From NCBI GenBank assembly GCA_964472165.1, contig CAYYJE010000029.1:1-31038 (forward strand): a DNA stretch of 31,038 nucleotides. Direction: 5' to 3'. Under the pieces are notes generated by a model. The model did no database searches. It was given only the letters and a program-made list of their open reading frames with translations, and had not been told where the DNA came from. Made by a program: the position numbers and the translations under genes. Within the stretch, counting starts at the first letter, position 1; each line of letters opens with the position of its first letter. Below, one piece after another: positions 15,391-23,311 of this stretch. This DNA is from UBA1413 sp964472165. Lineage in GTDB: Bacteria; Bacteroidota; Bacteroidia; Bacteroidales; Prolixibacteraceae.

Positions 15391-17415
15391 TCAGTTAGAA
15401 TTCCGTTCGCCGGTCATCTCCATAAAATCGTCCTCGGTGATTATTGGAATTTTCAGTTTTCCGGCCTTTTCAAGCTTGCTGGGGCCCATATTTTCTCCGG
15501 CGAGGAGATAGCCTGTCGTTTTCGAAATGGAGGATGCATTTTTTCCTCCGTGCAATTCGATAAGCTGTTTAAGTTCTTCCCTGGAATGAAGGGAAAAGGT
15601 TCCTGAGATCACGATAGAAATACCTTTTAACCTGTCGCTGACTTGTCTGGGGCTCTCCTCACCTGATTCAAAACGGAGGCCGTGCTCCTTCAGTTGGTTG
15701 ATAATCTGCAGGTGAACCGGATTTTCGAAATAGGCTTGCACACTGCGGGCAATCCGCTCGCCGATCTCTGGAATGGCTGTAAGTTCTTCGGTGGACATGG
15801 TCATCAACCGGTCGATGTGGCCGGCTTTTGCTGCCAGGGTCCGTGCCACGGTTTCGCCCACGAAGCGAATTCCCAGGGCGAACAAAACCCTTCCAAATGG
15901 CACCAACCTGGAGTTCTCCAGACTTTTCAAGATTCGTTCCGCCGATTTTTCCCCCATTCTTTCAAGGGGGATCAACTGCTCCGCGGTCAGTTTGTAGAGG
16001 TCGGAAACCAACTTCACCAGATTGTTGCGGTAAAGCAATTCCACGGTTTCACTTCCTATCCCATCGATATTCATTGCTTTCCGACCAATGAAGTGTTCGA
16101 TTTTCCCCTTGATCTGGGGGGGGCAACCTGTATCGTTGGGGCAATAGAAGGCTGCTTCTCCTTCACTTCTCACCAGTTGCGTTCCGCATTCTGGGCAGGT
16201 GGATATAAAACTGACCGGCTGAGCCATGGGATGGCGTCTTGAAATGTCGATCCCGACAATTTTGGGAATAATTTCACCTCCCTTTTCCACCAGAACCGTG
16301 TCGCCGGTGTGAAGATCCAACCCCGCAATAATATCGGCGTTGTGAAGTGAAGCCCTTTTTACACGGGTTCCTGCCAGCTGGACCGGTTCAAGGTTTGCTA
16401 CGGGTGTGACCGCACCGGTGCGGCCTACCTGATAGTCCACCGAACGGAGGATGGTGGTAGCCTGCTCGGCCTTGAATTTGTAGGCAATCGCCCACCGGGG
16501 CGATTTGGAAGTGAACCCAAGTTGTTCCTGGTGTGAAAGTGAATTGACCTTCACGACCACTCCGTCGGTGCCCATGGGAAGGTCATAACGCGCGGTTTCC
16601 CATTTCGTGAGATACGCAATTACCTCGTCGATGTGGCGACAAAGTACCGTATGTTCCGAAACCTTGAATCCCAGCTGCCGGGCCATCTGAAGATTCTTCA
16701 TGTGGGTATCGCTTCCGGGGAATTCCCCGGGTATCATATAAAACCAGGCATCCAGTTTTCGGGTGGCCACCACTGCGGAATTCTGCAATTTCAGCGTACC
16801 GGAAGCAGCATTCCTGGGATTGGCAAACAGTGGATCCCCAACCTCCTCCCTCTGCCTGTTCAGCTCCTCAAATACCTTAAACGGCATTACAATTTCTCCC
16901 CTGATCTCAAAGAGGGGCGGATAATTGGTGCCCCTTAACCGAAGGGGAACCGATGAAATCGTCTTTACATTGGTGGTTACATCGTCTCCGTTTTCTCCGT
17001 CACCCCGCGTAACTGCCCTGGCCAGAACTCCGTTCTCATAGGTGAGTGAAATGGAGGTGCCATCAAATTTCAGTTCACACACATATTCAAACCCTGTTTC
17101 AATTTCTTTCCTGATCCGTTCGTCAAAATCTTTAAGTTCCCCGAAGGAATAGACATTGGAGAGTGAAAGCATGGGAGTTCTGTGTCTGACCTGCACAAAC
17201 TCTTCGTTCCGGTCACTGCCTACCCTGACAGTGGGCGAATGCGGGGATCTGAATTCCGGATACGAATCCTCCAACTGCTCCAGTTCTTTCATCAACCGGT
17301 CAAATTCGTAATCCGAAATTACCGGTTCTGAAAGTACATAGTACCGGTAGTTGTGCTCTTCCAGATCATGTCTTAGCTGAAGAATCCTTTTTTCAGCGGT
17401 ATCATGGGTCATCAT
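15391..17415 (-). CDS. ligA: NAD-dependent DNA ligase
   Basis: Seals nicks with NAD as adenyl donor; essential for replication and repair. The protein is 674 residues, normal length. Order: the Ia domain with the HNYRYYVLSEPVISDYEFD NAD-binding region; the adenylation domain with the KxDG motif ELKFDGTSISL (K116 is the AMP lysine); the OB fold with GRTGAVTPVANLEPV; a four-Cys zinc finger (CPECG and CPNDTGC); helix-hairpin-helix repeats (IDGIGSETVELL, IPEIGERIARS); and a C-terminal BRCT domain near GISIVISGTFSLHSREELK. It leads the ligA-DUF6913-dapA-nspC operon. Start chosen as the first Met of MMTHDTAEKR; the second Met is equally possible. Confidence 0.97.
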   Translation of the reverse strand: MMTHDTAEKRILQLRHDLEEHNYRYYVLSEPVISDYEFDRLMKELEQLEDSYPEFRSPHSPTVRVGSDRNEEFVQVRHRTPMLSLSNVYSFGELKDFDERIRKEIETGFEYVCELKFDGTSISLTYENGVLARAVTRGDGENGDDVTTNVKTISSVPLRLRGTNYPPLFEIRGEIVMPFKVFEELNRQREEVGDPLFANPRNAASGTLKLQNSAVVATRKLDAWFYMIPGEFPGSDTHMKNLQMARQLGFKVSEHTVLCRHIDEVIAYLTKWETARYDLPMGTDGVVVKVNSLSHQEQLGFTSKSPRWAIAYKFKAEQATTILRSVDYQVGRTGAVTPVANLEPVQLAGTRVKRASLHNADIIAGLDLHTGDTVLVEKGGEIIPKIVGIDISRRHPMAQPVSFISTCPECGTQLVRSEGEAAFYCPNDTGCPPQIKGKIEHFIGRKAMNIDGIGSETVELLYRNNLVKLVSDLYKLTAEQLIPLERMGEKSAERILKSLENSRLVPFGRVLFALGIRFVGETVARTLAAKAGHIDRLMTMSTEELTAIPEIGERIARSVQAYFENPVHLQIINQLKEHGLRFESGEESPRQVSDRLKGISIVISGTFSLHSREELKQLIELHGGKNASSISKTTGYLLAGENMGPSKLEKAGKLKIPIITEDDFMEMTGERNSN

Positions 17416-17480
17416 GCAGGGTGAGTTTTATAAATTCAACGCTTGCCTTATCCGGGTTTTACCATTCTTAAAACCGGATA

Positions 17481-17488
17481 CGAAGTTA
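17481..17488 (-). promoter_or_regulatory. Probable -7 promoter box for ligA operon
   Basis: The minus strand reads TAACTTCG, seven of eight positions of TAnnTTTG, 65 nt upstream of the ligA ATG. It is the best candidate in the ligA leader region. Confidence 0.35.
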
Positions 17489-17583
17489 AACTGAATCGGG
17501 TTACTGTTGCCTTATGAGCAGTAGGATGTTGATAAAAAGTTAAAAACGGATGGTTCACGGGCGACATCACCGAAAAGTTTTTG

Positions 17584-17591
17584 TACCTTTG
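17584..17591 (+). promoter_or_regulatory. Bacteroidota -7 promoter box for the riboswitch/btuB transcript
   Basis: TACCTTTG, a full TAnnTTTG match, placed 6 nt before the proposed first helix of the cobalamin riboswitch. The transcript would therefore start just at the aptamer. Confidence 0.65.
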
Positions 17592-17597
17592 CACCTG

Positions 17598-17759
17598 AAA
17601 ACGGTTCATTTCGCGATGAATAATAGGGAATCCGGTGTAAAACCGGAGCTGTACCCGCAGCTGTAATCTCCTTAAGGCTCCTATTTTGTGCCACTGTCTG
17701 CCAAAGCGCGACGGGAAGGTGTAGTGAAGCCGGAGAGAGCCAGAAGACCTGCCTGTTTT
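17598..17759 (+). ncRNA. Cobalamin riboswitch aptamer
   Basis: Binds adenosyl- or another cobalamin and represses the B12 uptake genes downstream. Conserved elements appear in the expected order: TAGGGAA then a CCGG/CCGG hairpin (17632-17646); the GTACCCGCAGCTGTAA region (17651-17666), whose AGCTG/CAGCT arms form P4; the core GCCACTG (17690-17696); CGGGAAGG (17712-17719); and the B12 box AGCCAGAAGACCTGCC (17738-17753). I propose P1 as AAAACGG (17598-17604) pairing with CCtGTTTT (17752-17759), with one bulged T. A run of seven T follows. This element and the expression platform fill the 423 bp between ligA and btuB together with the divergent promoters. Confidence 0.95.
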
Positions 17760-17771
17760 TTTAATGCTTTC

Positions 17772-17840
17772 GGGAATAAAAGCGAAGGTTTCCCAACCTC
17801 CGTTTTATTTCCCCATGTTAAGATTTAACAATAGGGAAAT
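17772..17840 (+). promoter_or_regulatory. Expression platform: two mutually exclusive hairpins covering the btuB start
   Basis: Hairpin A (17772-17813): GGGAATAAAA pairs with TTTTATTtCCC (one bulged T), and an inner AGGTT/AACCT stem has loop TCCC. Hairpin B (17807-17840): ATTTCCC (17807-17813) pairs perfectly with GGGAAAT (17834-17840), with an inner GTTAA/TTAAC stem. B buries the purine stretch and the first two bases of the ATG at 17839. A and B share 17807-17813, so only one can form. The inference is that A leaves btuB translatable and B blocks it. The TCCC loop could pair with a GGGA in the aptamer (for example in 17712-17719) when B12 is bound. Confidence 0.6.
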
Positions 17841-19854
17841 GAGGAGAATATTAATCTCTGTCTTCTGGCTTATTTTGACAGCCCGGGGTTTGGCCCAGGA
17901 TCTCATTGATGCAAGGTATCCTGTTGTGATTGATCATCAGGGTGATGAATACCCTGATCCGGTGAAGGATACTGTCCTGGTCCGTGAAATCGAAATATTG
18001 GCGAAAAAAAGGATGGAAGAATCAGGAATCAGGATCACACGTCCTGATTCAATGGCCCTTCATTCCGGATTGTCTGCCGACCTTTCTGAGCTTTTGTCGT
18101 CCCAAACCCCTGTCTTTGTCAAAAATTATGGTCCGGGAGCCCAGGCCACAGCTCATTTCAGGGGTACTTCAGCCTCTCATACCCAAATCATCTGGAACGG
18201 GATAAGCCTCAATTCCCCCATGAGGGGTTATACCGACCTGTCGCAGGTACCCCTCTTTTTTGTGGATGAGATTTATCTGTTACATGGCGGAAGTTCTCTT
18301 ACGGAAACTTCCGGTGCGCTGGGGGGAAGTATTCATCTTGAAAATCAACCCGACTGGGTCAGCAGAAGGCTGCTCACATTGAAAGCAGAAAGAGGATCCT
18401 TTCAAACCGGCAGATATTCAGCAAAACTTCAGTTGGGATCTGATAAGATACTGTCAGTTACCCGTTTATATCATGAAAATTCTGAGAACGAATATCCGTT
18501 TTACAATACCGGAGTTCTTCCGCATCAGACAGATACCCTAAAAAACGGCGAATTCCGGAAGCAAGCCATGCTTCAGGAATTCTATTACCGGTCAGGTTCA
18601 GAGATCATGGTCACCTTACGGGGATGGATCCAGGACAATCACCGTAACCTGCCTCCGCTGATGTCGTACGAGGGTGATCCCAGGGAGGAAGGTCAGCATG
18701 ACCGGCAAACCAGGATTCAGATGGAAGTTAAGAAATATGGGGGAGCGTTTAATTTAAGTTATAACGCAGGTTATAACAATTCCAAAATGGATTATAGCCT
18801 GTATCTTCCTCTGAACAACTACCAGGTAAGCGACGCAAAAAGCGGGGAGGCAAAATTGTACAATCAGCTCCGGATGAACTATGTGAAGAACGACCGTTTT
18901 GCCCTGACCGCCACCCTTGAAGGGGCCTGGCAAAAAGTGAAAGCCCGGGAACTGGTGAAGCAGGATGGGTATGAGGTGGACAGGTTGGAAGCCGGGTCCA
19001 TGATTCAGCTGATGGTCAGACCCACCACCCGTACCGGACTATATTTCCTTTCGCGCTCTGAATATTTCGACAACAGGTTCATTGCCTTTATCCCTTCGGC
19101 AGGGGCCGAATGGCAATTCCGCAATGTCAATCCGATGGCGTTGAGGATGAACCTTACCCGGAATTATCACAAGCCGGGTTTGAACGACCTGTACTGGATT
19201 CCGGGGGGGAATCCGGAGTTGCTCCCTGAAGAAGGAGTAACAGGGGAGCTGGTCTTCAGTTCCCAATTCCGGCAAAACGGAGTCTCCCTGCGTCAGGAAC
19301 TTTCAGGTTATGCCTCTGAAATAAAGAACTGGATCATCTGGCAGCCCGCGCAAAACGGAGCCTGGTTCTGGGAAGCTGTCAACCTCGACCGGGTGAAGTC
19401 GGCTGGTTTGGAGTATAATTTTTCAGGAGATGTCCGTTACCGGCAGTACAAATTTACAGCAGGCGGAAATTATGCCCTCACAAGGAGTTACCGCAGGAAT
19501 CAACCGACAGAAACGGGATATTCCAACAGACGGCAGTTGATTTATATCCCTGTCCATTCCGCCAATTTTCAGGCAGGAGCCGCAAGACAAGGCTACAGTG
19601 CCTTGCTTCATCTTGGATTCACCGGACGAAGATATACGCAGACATCCAATCAATGGACCTCTTTCGAAAACAGTTTGCCCCCATTTATGGTCACCAGTTT
19701 GTCGCTTCAGAAAGATTTTGCGGTGAGTGGGTTGAAAATGGGAGTGAAAGCAAAAGTGGAGAACCTTTTCAACGCAAGATATCAGCAAATACTGTGGAGG
19801 CCAATGCCGGGAAGGAATTATTCAGTAACCATTGTCACAAATTTATTGAAATGA
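17839..19854 (+). CDS. btuB: TonB-dependent outer-membrane cobalamin receptor (BtuB-like)
   Basis: TonB-ExbBD-energised outer-membrane channel importing vitamin B12. It has a signal peptide (MRRILISVFWLILTARGLAQ), a TonB-box-like stretch around VLVREIEILAKKR, then the plug domain (about 75-170: LSELLSSQTPVFVKNYGPG, FRGTSASHTQIIWNGISLN, GGSSLTETSGALGGSI). A 22-strand-type barrel fills the rest, with NLFNARYQ near the C-terminus. It is 671 residues from the chosen ATG at 17839, which gives a proper signal peptide and is the codon occluded by the riboswitch hairpin. In-frame ATGs at 17764 and 17815 would add non-signal residues. The protein ends VTNLLK, lacking the usual terminal aromatic. B12 specificity rests on the riboswitch and the BtuG-like partner. 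Confidence 0.92.
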   Translation: MRRILISVFWLILTARGLAQDLIDARYPVVIDHQGDEYPDPVKDTVLVREIEILAKKRMEESGIRITRPDSMALHSGLSADLSELLSSQTPVFVKNYGPGAQATAHFRGTSASHTQIIWNGISLNSPMRGYTDLSQVPLFFVDEIYLLHGGSSLTETSGALGGSIHLENQPDWVSRRLLTLKAERGSFQTGRYSAKLQLGSDKILSVTRLYHENSENEYPFYNTGVLPHQTDTLKNGEFRKQAMLQEFYYRSGSEIMVTLRGWIQDNHRNLPPLMSYEGDPREEGQHDRQTRIQMEVKKYGGAFNLSYNAGYNNSKMDYSLYLPLNNYQVSDAKSGEAKLYNQLRMNYVKNDRFALTATLEGAWQKVKARELVKQDGYEVDRLEAGSMIQLMVRPTTRTGLYFLSRSEYFDNRFIAFIPSAGAEWQFRNVNPMALRMNLTRNYHKPGLNDLYWIPGGNPELLPEEGVTGELVFSSQFRQNGVSLRQELSGYASEIKNWIIWQPAQNGAWFWEAVNLDRVKSAGLEYNFSGDVRYRQYKFTAGGNYALTRSYRRNQPTETGYSNRRQLIYIPVHSANFQAGAARQGYSALLHLGFTGRRYTQTSNQWTSFENSLPPFMVTSLSLQKDFAVSGLKMGVKAKVENLFNARYQQILWRPMPGRNYSVTIVTNLLK

Positions 19855-20921
19855 AAAAGTTGTTTTTTTTGATGCTTCTCCTTGCAGGAGTGATTGTTTC
19901 ATGCAGGAATGATGATCCGGACCCGGATTATGAAGAGCCTGGGAAATCTAAAGGGGTGTTTATTGCGAGTGAGGGTAATTTCATGTATGGAAATGCTTCG
20001 CTCTCGTTTTACGGTACCAGGGACAAAAAGATTTTCAACCAGGTCTATTATGCCAGAAACAATACTCCGCTGGGGGATGTGGCTCAAACAATGGCGCTTA
20101 AAGGGGACTGGATTTTTATCGTGGTAAACAATTCAGGAAAGATTGTGGTGGCCGACCAGTACACCTTCGAGCACAAGGGAGTGATAAAAGGATTGGCTTC
20201 ACCCAGAGCCATTCATTTTGTAAACGACCAGAAGGCATATGTCAGCGACATGAAATCAGGAAAGATTTCCGTCATTAATGCGGTCACACTGCAGGTCACC
20301 TCCACAATCAACCTGTCCGGAGGTCCTGCGGGTACCCCGGTTAAGGCAACTGAAAGCTTTGTCCAGGTTGGAACAAATGTATTTGTCACCTGTTGGGTTT
20401 CAGGAAACCAGGTTCTGGTAATCGACTCACAGCGTGATGTGGTAACCGATTCAATCAAAGTTCCTTTTCAACCCAACAAAATGGTAGTGGACCGTTATGG
20501 TAAAATTTGGGTGCAGACCGACGGGGAGTATCCTGGTGCAAATCCTGATCCCGAAAAGCCTACACTTGTACGGATCGATGCGGTCTCCAAAAAGGTGGAA
20601 AAAATCTTGCCCCTGGGTGAAAATGGAGCATTCTTTACCGATATCCGTTTAAATCCAGCCAAAGATTCCCTTTATTATCTGGCCGGCGATCTCTATAAAA
20701 TGAGTGTGACAGCCAACCAGTTGCCGGCTGAAAAATTTCTTTCGGCGGAAGGGAAATATTATTACAGCCTGGGTGTCGATCCCGTTTCCGGAGAGATTTA
20801 TCTGGCCGACCCCCTAGATTATTCGCAGAACGGAGTTGTGTACAGATTTTCCGGTTCGGGAGTTCTTTTGGATTCCTTTACGGCCGGGGTATGCCCTGGA
20901 GAATATTTGTTCAGAAATTGA
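19851..20921 (+). CDS. btuG: BtuG-like surface B12-binding lipoprotein, beta-propeller
   Basis: 356-residue lipoprotein with a signal ending at lipobox VIVSC (Cys18). It is followed by RNDDPDPDYEE, an acidic stretch typical of surface-exported Bacteroidota lipoproteins. The body is a YncE-like seven-bladed propeller (DUF5074-type): repeated strands such as GDWIFIVVNNSGKIVVADQY, KAYVSDMKSGKISVINAVT, NVFVTCWVSGNQVLVIDSQ, GKIWVQTDGEY and GEIYLADPLDYSQNGVVYRF. In Bacteroides, BtuG caps BtuB on the cell surface and binds B12 very tightly. The 4-nt overlap with btuB (ATGA) and the shared riboswitch support the same role. The ATG at 19851 is preferred; the frame stays open inside btuB but lacks a signal there. 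Confidence 0.88.
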   Translation: MKKLFFLMLLLAGVIVSCRNDDPDPDYEEPGKSKGVFIASEGNFMYGNASLSFYGTRDKKIFNQVYYARNNTPLGDVAQTMALKGDWIFIVVNNSGKIVVADQYTFEHKGVIKGLASPRAIHFVNDQKAYVSDMKSGKISVINAVTLQVTSTINLSGGPAGTPVKATESFVQVGTNVFVTCWVSGNQVLVIDSQRDVVTDSIKVPFQPNKMVVDRYGKIWVQTDGEYPGANPDPEKPTLVRIDAVSKKVEKILPLGENGAFFTDIRLNPAKDSLYYLAGDLYKMSVTANQLPAEKFLSAEGKYYYSLGVDPVSGEIYLADPLDYSQNGVVYRFSGSGVLLDSFTAGVCPGEYLFRN

Positions 20922-20931
20922 GAATTTAATA

Positions 20932-20939
20932 TAAATTTG
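20932..20939 (+). promoter_or_regulatory. Candidate -7 promoter box for slyD
   Basis: TAAATTTG, a full TAnnTTTG match just after the btuG stop and 60 nt before the slyD ATG. A weaker TTTATTTG lies closer to the start. Either could separate slyD from the B12 operon. Confidence 0.4.
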
Positions 20940-20999
20940 ACAATGGTTTTAACGGTTTAATTACAGAAAAGTGTTTATTTGCACGCATAATACGTAAAA

Positions 21000-21572
21000 A
21001 TGGAAATAGGAAAAAACATGATGGTCACGGTAACCTATGATTTGAGGGTTGATGACCATGACGGAGAGATGATCGAACAGGCGACCTCAGAAAAGCCTCT
21101 GCAGTTTTTATATGGTGCAGGCATGATGCTTCCCAAGTTTGAGGAAGGGCTTTCAGGTCTGAAACAAGGTGAAGCTTTCGAGATAAGACTAAATCAAAAA
21201 GACGCATACGGAGAAGTCAACGAAGAGGCATTGGTTGATTTACCCAAACACATTTTTATGGTTGACGGTAAATTTGATGAGGAATTCATCAAGGTAGGCA
21301 ATACCATTCCAATGATGAGCGGAGGAGGACAAAGGCTTAACGGGCTTGTCCTTGCCGTGGCTGAGGAATCGGTCAGGATGGACTTTAATCATCCCCTTGC
21401 AGGTGAAGACCTGTTTTTTAAGGGTGAGGTGGTTGAAGTACGGATGGCCACAGAAGAGGAGATTGTCAGCACTTTCTCAGGAGGTTGCAGTGGATGTGGA
21501 TCAGGAGGCTGCGGCGATGGTTGCTGTTCCGACGACGAAGGTGACGGCTGCGGTTCTGGCTGCGGCTGCTGA
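21000..21572 (+). CDS. slyD: FKBP-type peptidyl-prolyl isomerase, SlyD-like, with Cys-rich tail
   Basis: Cytoplasmic prolyl isomerase and chaperone. The 190-residue protein starts MEIGKNMMVTVTYDLRVDD. The FKBP domain is split by the insert-in-flap chaperone domain (about 75-125), and resumes with MDFNHPLAGEDLFFKGEVVE. GAGMMLPKFEEGLSGLKQGE and KDAYGEVNEEALVD are SlyD hallmarks. Residues 160-190 are a Gly/Cys tail with eight cysteines and acidic residues, in place of the His/Cys-rich nickel-binding tail of E. coli SlyD. It should bind soft metals and may serve nickel, zinc or copper delivery, though no hydrogenase or urease gene is nearby. It is followed by aroC after 77 nt. Confidence 0.93.
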   Translation: MEIGKNMMVTVTYDLRVDDHDGEMIEQATSEKPLQFLYGAGMMLPKFEEGLSGLKQGEAFEIRLNQKDAYGEVNEEALVDLPKHIFMVDGKFDEEFIKVGNTIPMMSGGGQRLNGLVLAVAEESVRMDFNHPLAGEDLFFKGEVVEVRMATEEEIVSTFSGGCSGCGSGGCGDGCCSDDEGDGCGSGCGC

Positions 21573-21649
21573 TTTTCTTTTAATTTACGGTATTATTCCT
21601 TAATTTTACCGGATTGCCTGAAATCATTATCAAAAGCTAGGATTAAATT

Positions 21650-22723
21650 ATGAACACGTTCGGCAGGATTTTCAGGTTAACTTCCTTTGGTGAATCGCAT
21701 GGGAGAGGTATCGGCGGAATTATCGACGGAACTCCTTCAGGCATTCCCATTGATTTTACCTTTGTCCAGTCGGAACTTGATCGACGCAGACCAGGTCAAT
21801 CAAAAATAACCACTCAAAGGATGGAAGGCGACCGGGTGGAGTTCCTGTCCGGAGTTTTTGAGGGCAAGACCCTTGGAACACCCATTGCTTTTGTGGTGTG
21901 GAACAAAGATCAGCAGTCCGGTGATTATTCAGGACTGAAAGATGTGTACCGTCCTTCGCATGCTGATTTTACCTATCAGCAAAAATACGGAGTGAGGGAT
22001 TACCGGGGAGGTGGCCGTTCTTCTGCCAGGGAAACCATTGCCAGAGTGGTGGCCGGGGCTTTGGCCAAACAGATACTCAGCCGGAAAGGAGTGGAAATCC
22101 ATGCTTATGTATCAGCCGTTCATGATATTGAACTTGGGAAAAGTTACAGGGATCTGGACCTTTCACTTACCGAAGGGAATATGGTGCGTTGTCCTGATCC
22201 TGAAACTGCAGCCCGTATGGTTGAACGGATTGAGCAGGCAGGGCGGGAGCACGATACGGTGGGAGGAATCATCACCGGAGTGGTGACAGGTGTTCCTCCG
22301 GGATGGGGAGAACCGGTTTTCAACAAGCTCCATGCCGATCTCGGATTTGCCATGTTGGGGATTAATGCCGTCAAGGGATTTGAATATGGGTCAGGCTTTG
22401 AGGGTACCCGGATGGTCGGATCAGCTCATAATGACATTTTTGTTCCCGGTGACAAAGGAATTCATACCGGGACAAACCATTCAGGAGGTATCCAGGGAGG
22501 TATTTCAAATGGTGAAGATATTTTCTTCCGGGTGGCTTTCAAACCCATTGCCACTTTGCTGAAGGAGCAGACTACCGTGGATAGTTCTAACCGCCCGGTT
22601 ACCATTAACCCCCGGGGAAGGCACGACCCCTGTGTGCTTCCCAGGGCTGTTCCGATTGTGGAGGCCATGGCCGCCCTGGTTCTTGTAGACCACTATTTAA
22701 TGCAAAACCTATATATTGTCTGA
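21650..22723 (+). CDS. aroC: Chorismate synthase
   Basis: FMN-dependent trans-elimination of phosphate from EPSP to give chorismate, the last step of the shikimate pathway. The 357-residue length is standard. Signatures are GRIFRLTSFGESHGRGIGGI near the start, YRPSHADFTYQQKYGVRDYRG, the family motif GRSSARETIARVVAGALA, GTNHSGGIQGGISNG, and RHDPCVLPRAVPIVEAMAAL. The invariant His residues of SFGESHG and RPSHAD are present. The downstream UPF0251 gene starts 1 nt after the stop codon, so the two are probably cotranscribed. Confidence 0.97.
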   Translation: MNTFGRIFRLTSFGESHGRGIGGIIDGTPSGIPIDFTFVQSELDRRRPGQSKITTQRMEGDRVEFLSGVFEGKTLGTPIAFVVWNKDQQSGDYSGLKDVYRPSHADFTYQQKYGVRDYRGGGRSSARETIARVVAGALAKQILSRKGVEIHAYVSAVHDIELGKSYRDLDLSLTEGNMVRCPDPETAARMVERIEQAGREHDTVGGIITGVVTGVPPGWGEPVFNKLHADLGFAMLGINAVKGFEYGSGFEGTRMVGSAHNDIFVPGDKGIHTGTNHSGGIQGGISNGEDIFFRVAFKPIATLLKEQTTVDSSNRPVTINPRGRHDPCVLPRAVPIVEAMAALVLVDHYLMQNLYIV

Positions 22724-22724
22724 A

Positions 22725-23150
22725 ATGCCGAGAAGAAAGAGAGAGAGAAAGATGTTGATGCCCCCTATGATTAAAGGTCTGTCTGTCAGCGGATTAAGAG
22801 GACGAAGGTCCAATGAGGTAAATCTGCTCCTTGAGGAGTTCGAAGCCATTCGATTGCTCGATTACAAGTTGCTGAACCAGGAACAGGCCGCAGTATGCAT
22901 GCAGGTTTCCCGACCTACACTGACCCGGATCTATGAAGAGGCCCGTCAGAAAGTTGCTGCAGCTTTTGTTGAAGGACGTGATATCGTAATTCGTGGCGGA
23001 ATTGTGAGTTTCGAAGAGGAATGGTACAGGTGTAAAAACTGTAAAAACCGTTTTAGTTTTTCCGGAGAGGGCAATCCCGGTTGCCCCGAATGTAATTCGA
23101 CGGACGTTGAATCAATCAACGCCCTTTTCCGAAAGACACCGGCAAAATAG
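22725..23150 (+). CDS. UPF0251/DUF134 DNA-binding protein with zinc ribbon
   Basis: 141-residue predicted regulator. It begins MPRRKRERKMLMPPMIKGLS; the family consensus starts MPRPRK. A sigma-70 region-4-like helix-turn-helix spans about 50-77 (LNQEQAAVCMQVSRPTLTRI). A C-terminal zinc ribbon has Cys at 103, 106, 120 and 123 (CKNC and CPEC). ATG at 22725 is preferred; an in-frame TTG three codons earlier would overlap aroC. In other genomes DUF134 often neighbours NifX/NifB-type iron-molybdenum cofactor proteins, which are absent here. Its target and effector are unknown. An autoregulatory site could not be found by eye. Confidence 0.88.
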   Translation: MPRRKRERKMLMPPMIKGLSVSGLRGRRSNEVNLLLEEFEAIRLLDYKLLNQEQAAVCMQVSRPTLTRIYEEARQKVAAAFVEGRDIVIRGGIVSFEEEWYRCKNCKNRFSFSGEGNPGCPECNSTDVESINALFRKTPAK

Positions 23151-23184
23151 CCAGCCTCAGACCATAAGTTTTTCTTTGGTTCCC

Positions 23185-23204
23185 GTTGCCTGGTTGCAGG
23201 CAGC
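23185..23204 (+). other. 8-bp hairpin in the UPF0251-23312 gap
   Basis: GTTGCCTG and CAGGCAGC pair (one G-T wobble) around loop GTTG. A second, longer-loop repeat CCGGCA/TGCCGG lies at 23215-23220 and 23237-23242. No T-run follows either, so neither is a standard terminator. The 161-bp gap otherwise holds only the promoter box. Confidence 0.3.
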
Positions 23205-23280
23205 ACAGGAGTCTCCGGCATTTGTTCCACATTATTTGCCGGGAATCCTTGTTTGTCCTTTCGAGATTCGTGGGCTTTCT

Positions 23281-23288
23281 TAAATTTG
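23281..23288 (+). promoter_or_regulatory. Bacteroidota -7 promoter box for the gene at 23312
   Basis: TAAATTTG, a full TAnnTTTG match, 23 nt before the ATG. A TTTG lies 25 nt upstream, slightly further than usual for a -33 element. Confidence 0.55.
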
Positions 23289-23311
23289 TATCCTGAACTT
23301 AATTTTTTACG

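Noticed and set aside
15682..16242. 186-codon open frame antisense to ligA
   Set aside because: It covers the ligA zinc-finger and HhH coding region; composition and lack of motifs mark it as a shadow.
17512..17694. 60-codon minus-strand frame between ligA and btuB
   Set aside because: It overlaps the cobalamin riboswitch aptamer and its promoter, which explain the sequence conservation.
23151..23311. Possible tRNA in the gap after the UPF0251 gene
   Set aside because: A GGTTCCCG-like string recalls a T-arm, but no acceptor stem, anticodon arm or D-arm can be built around it.
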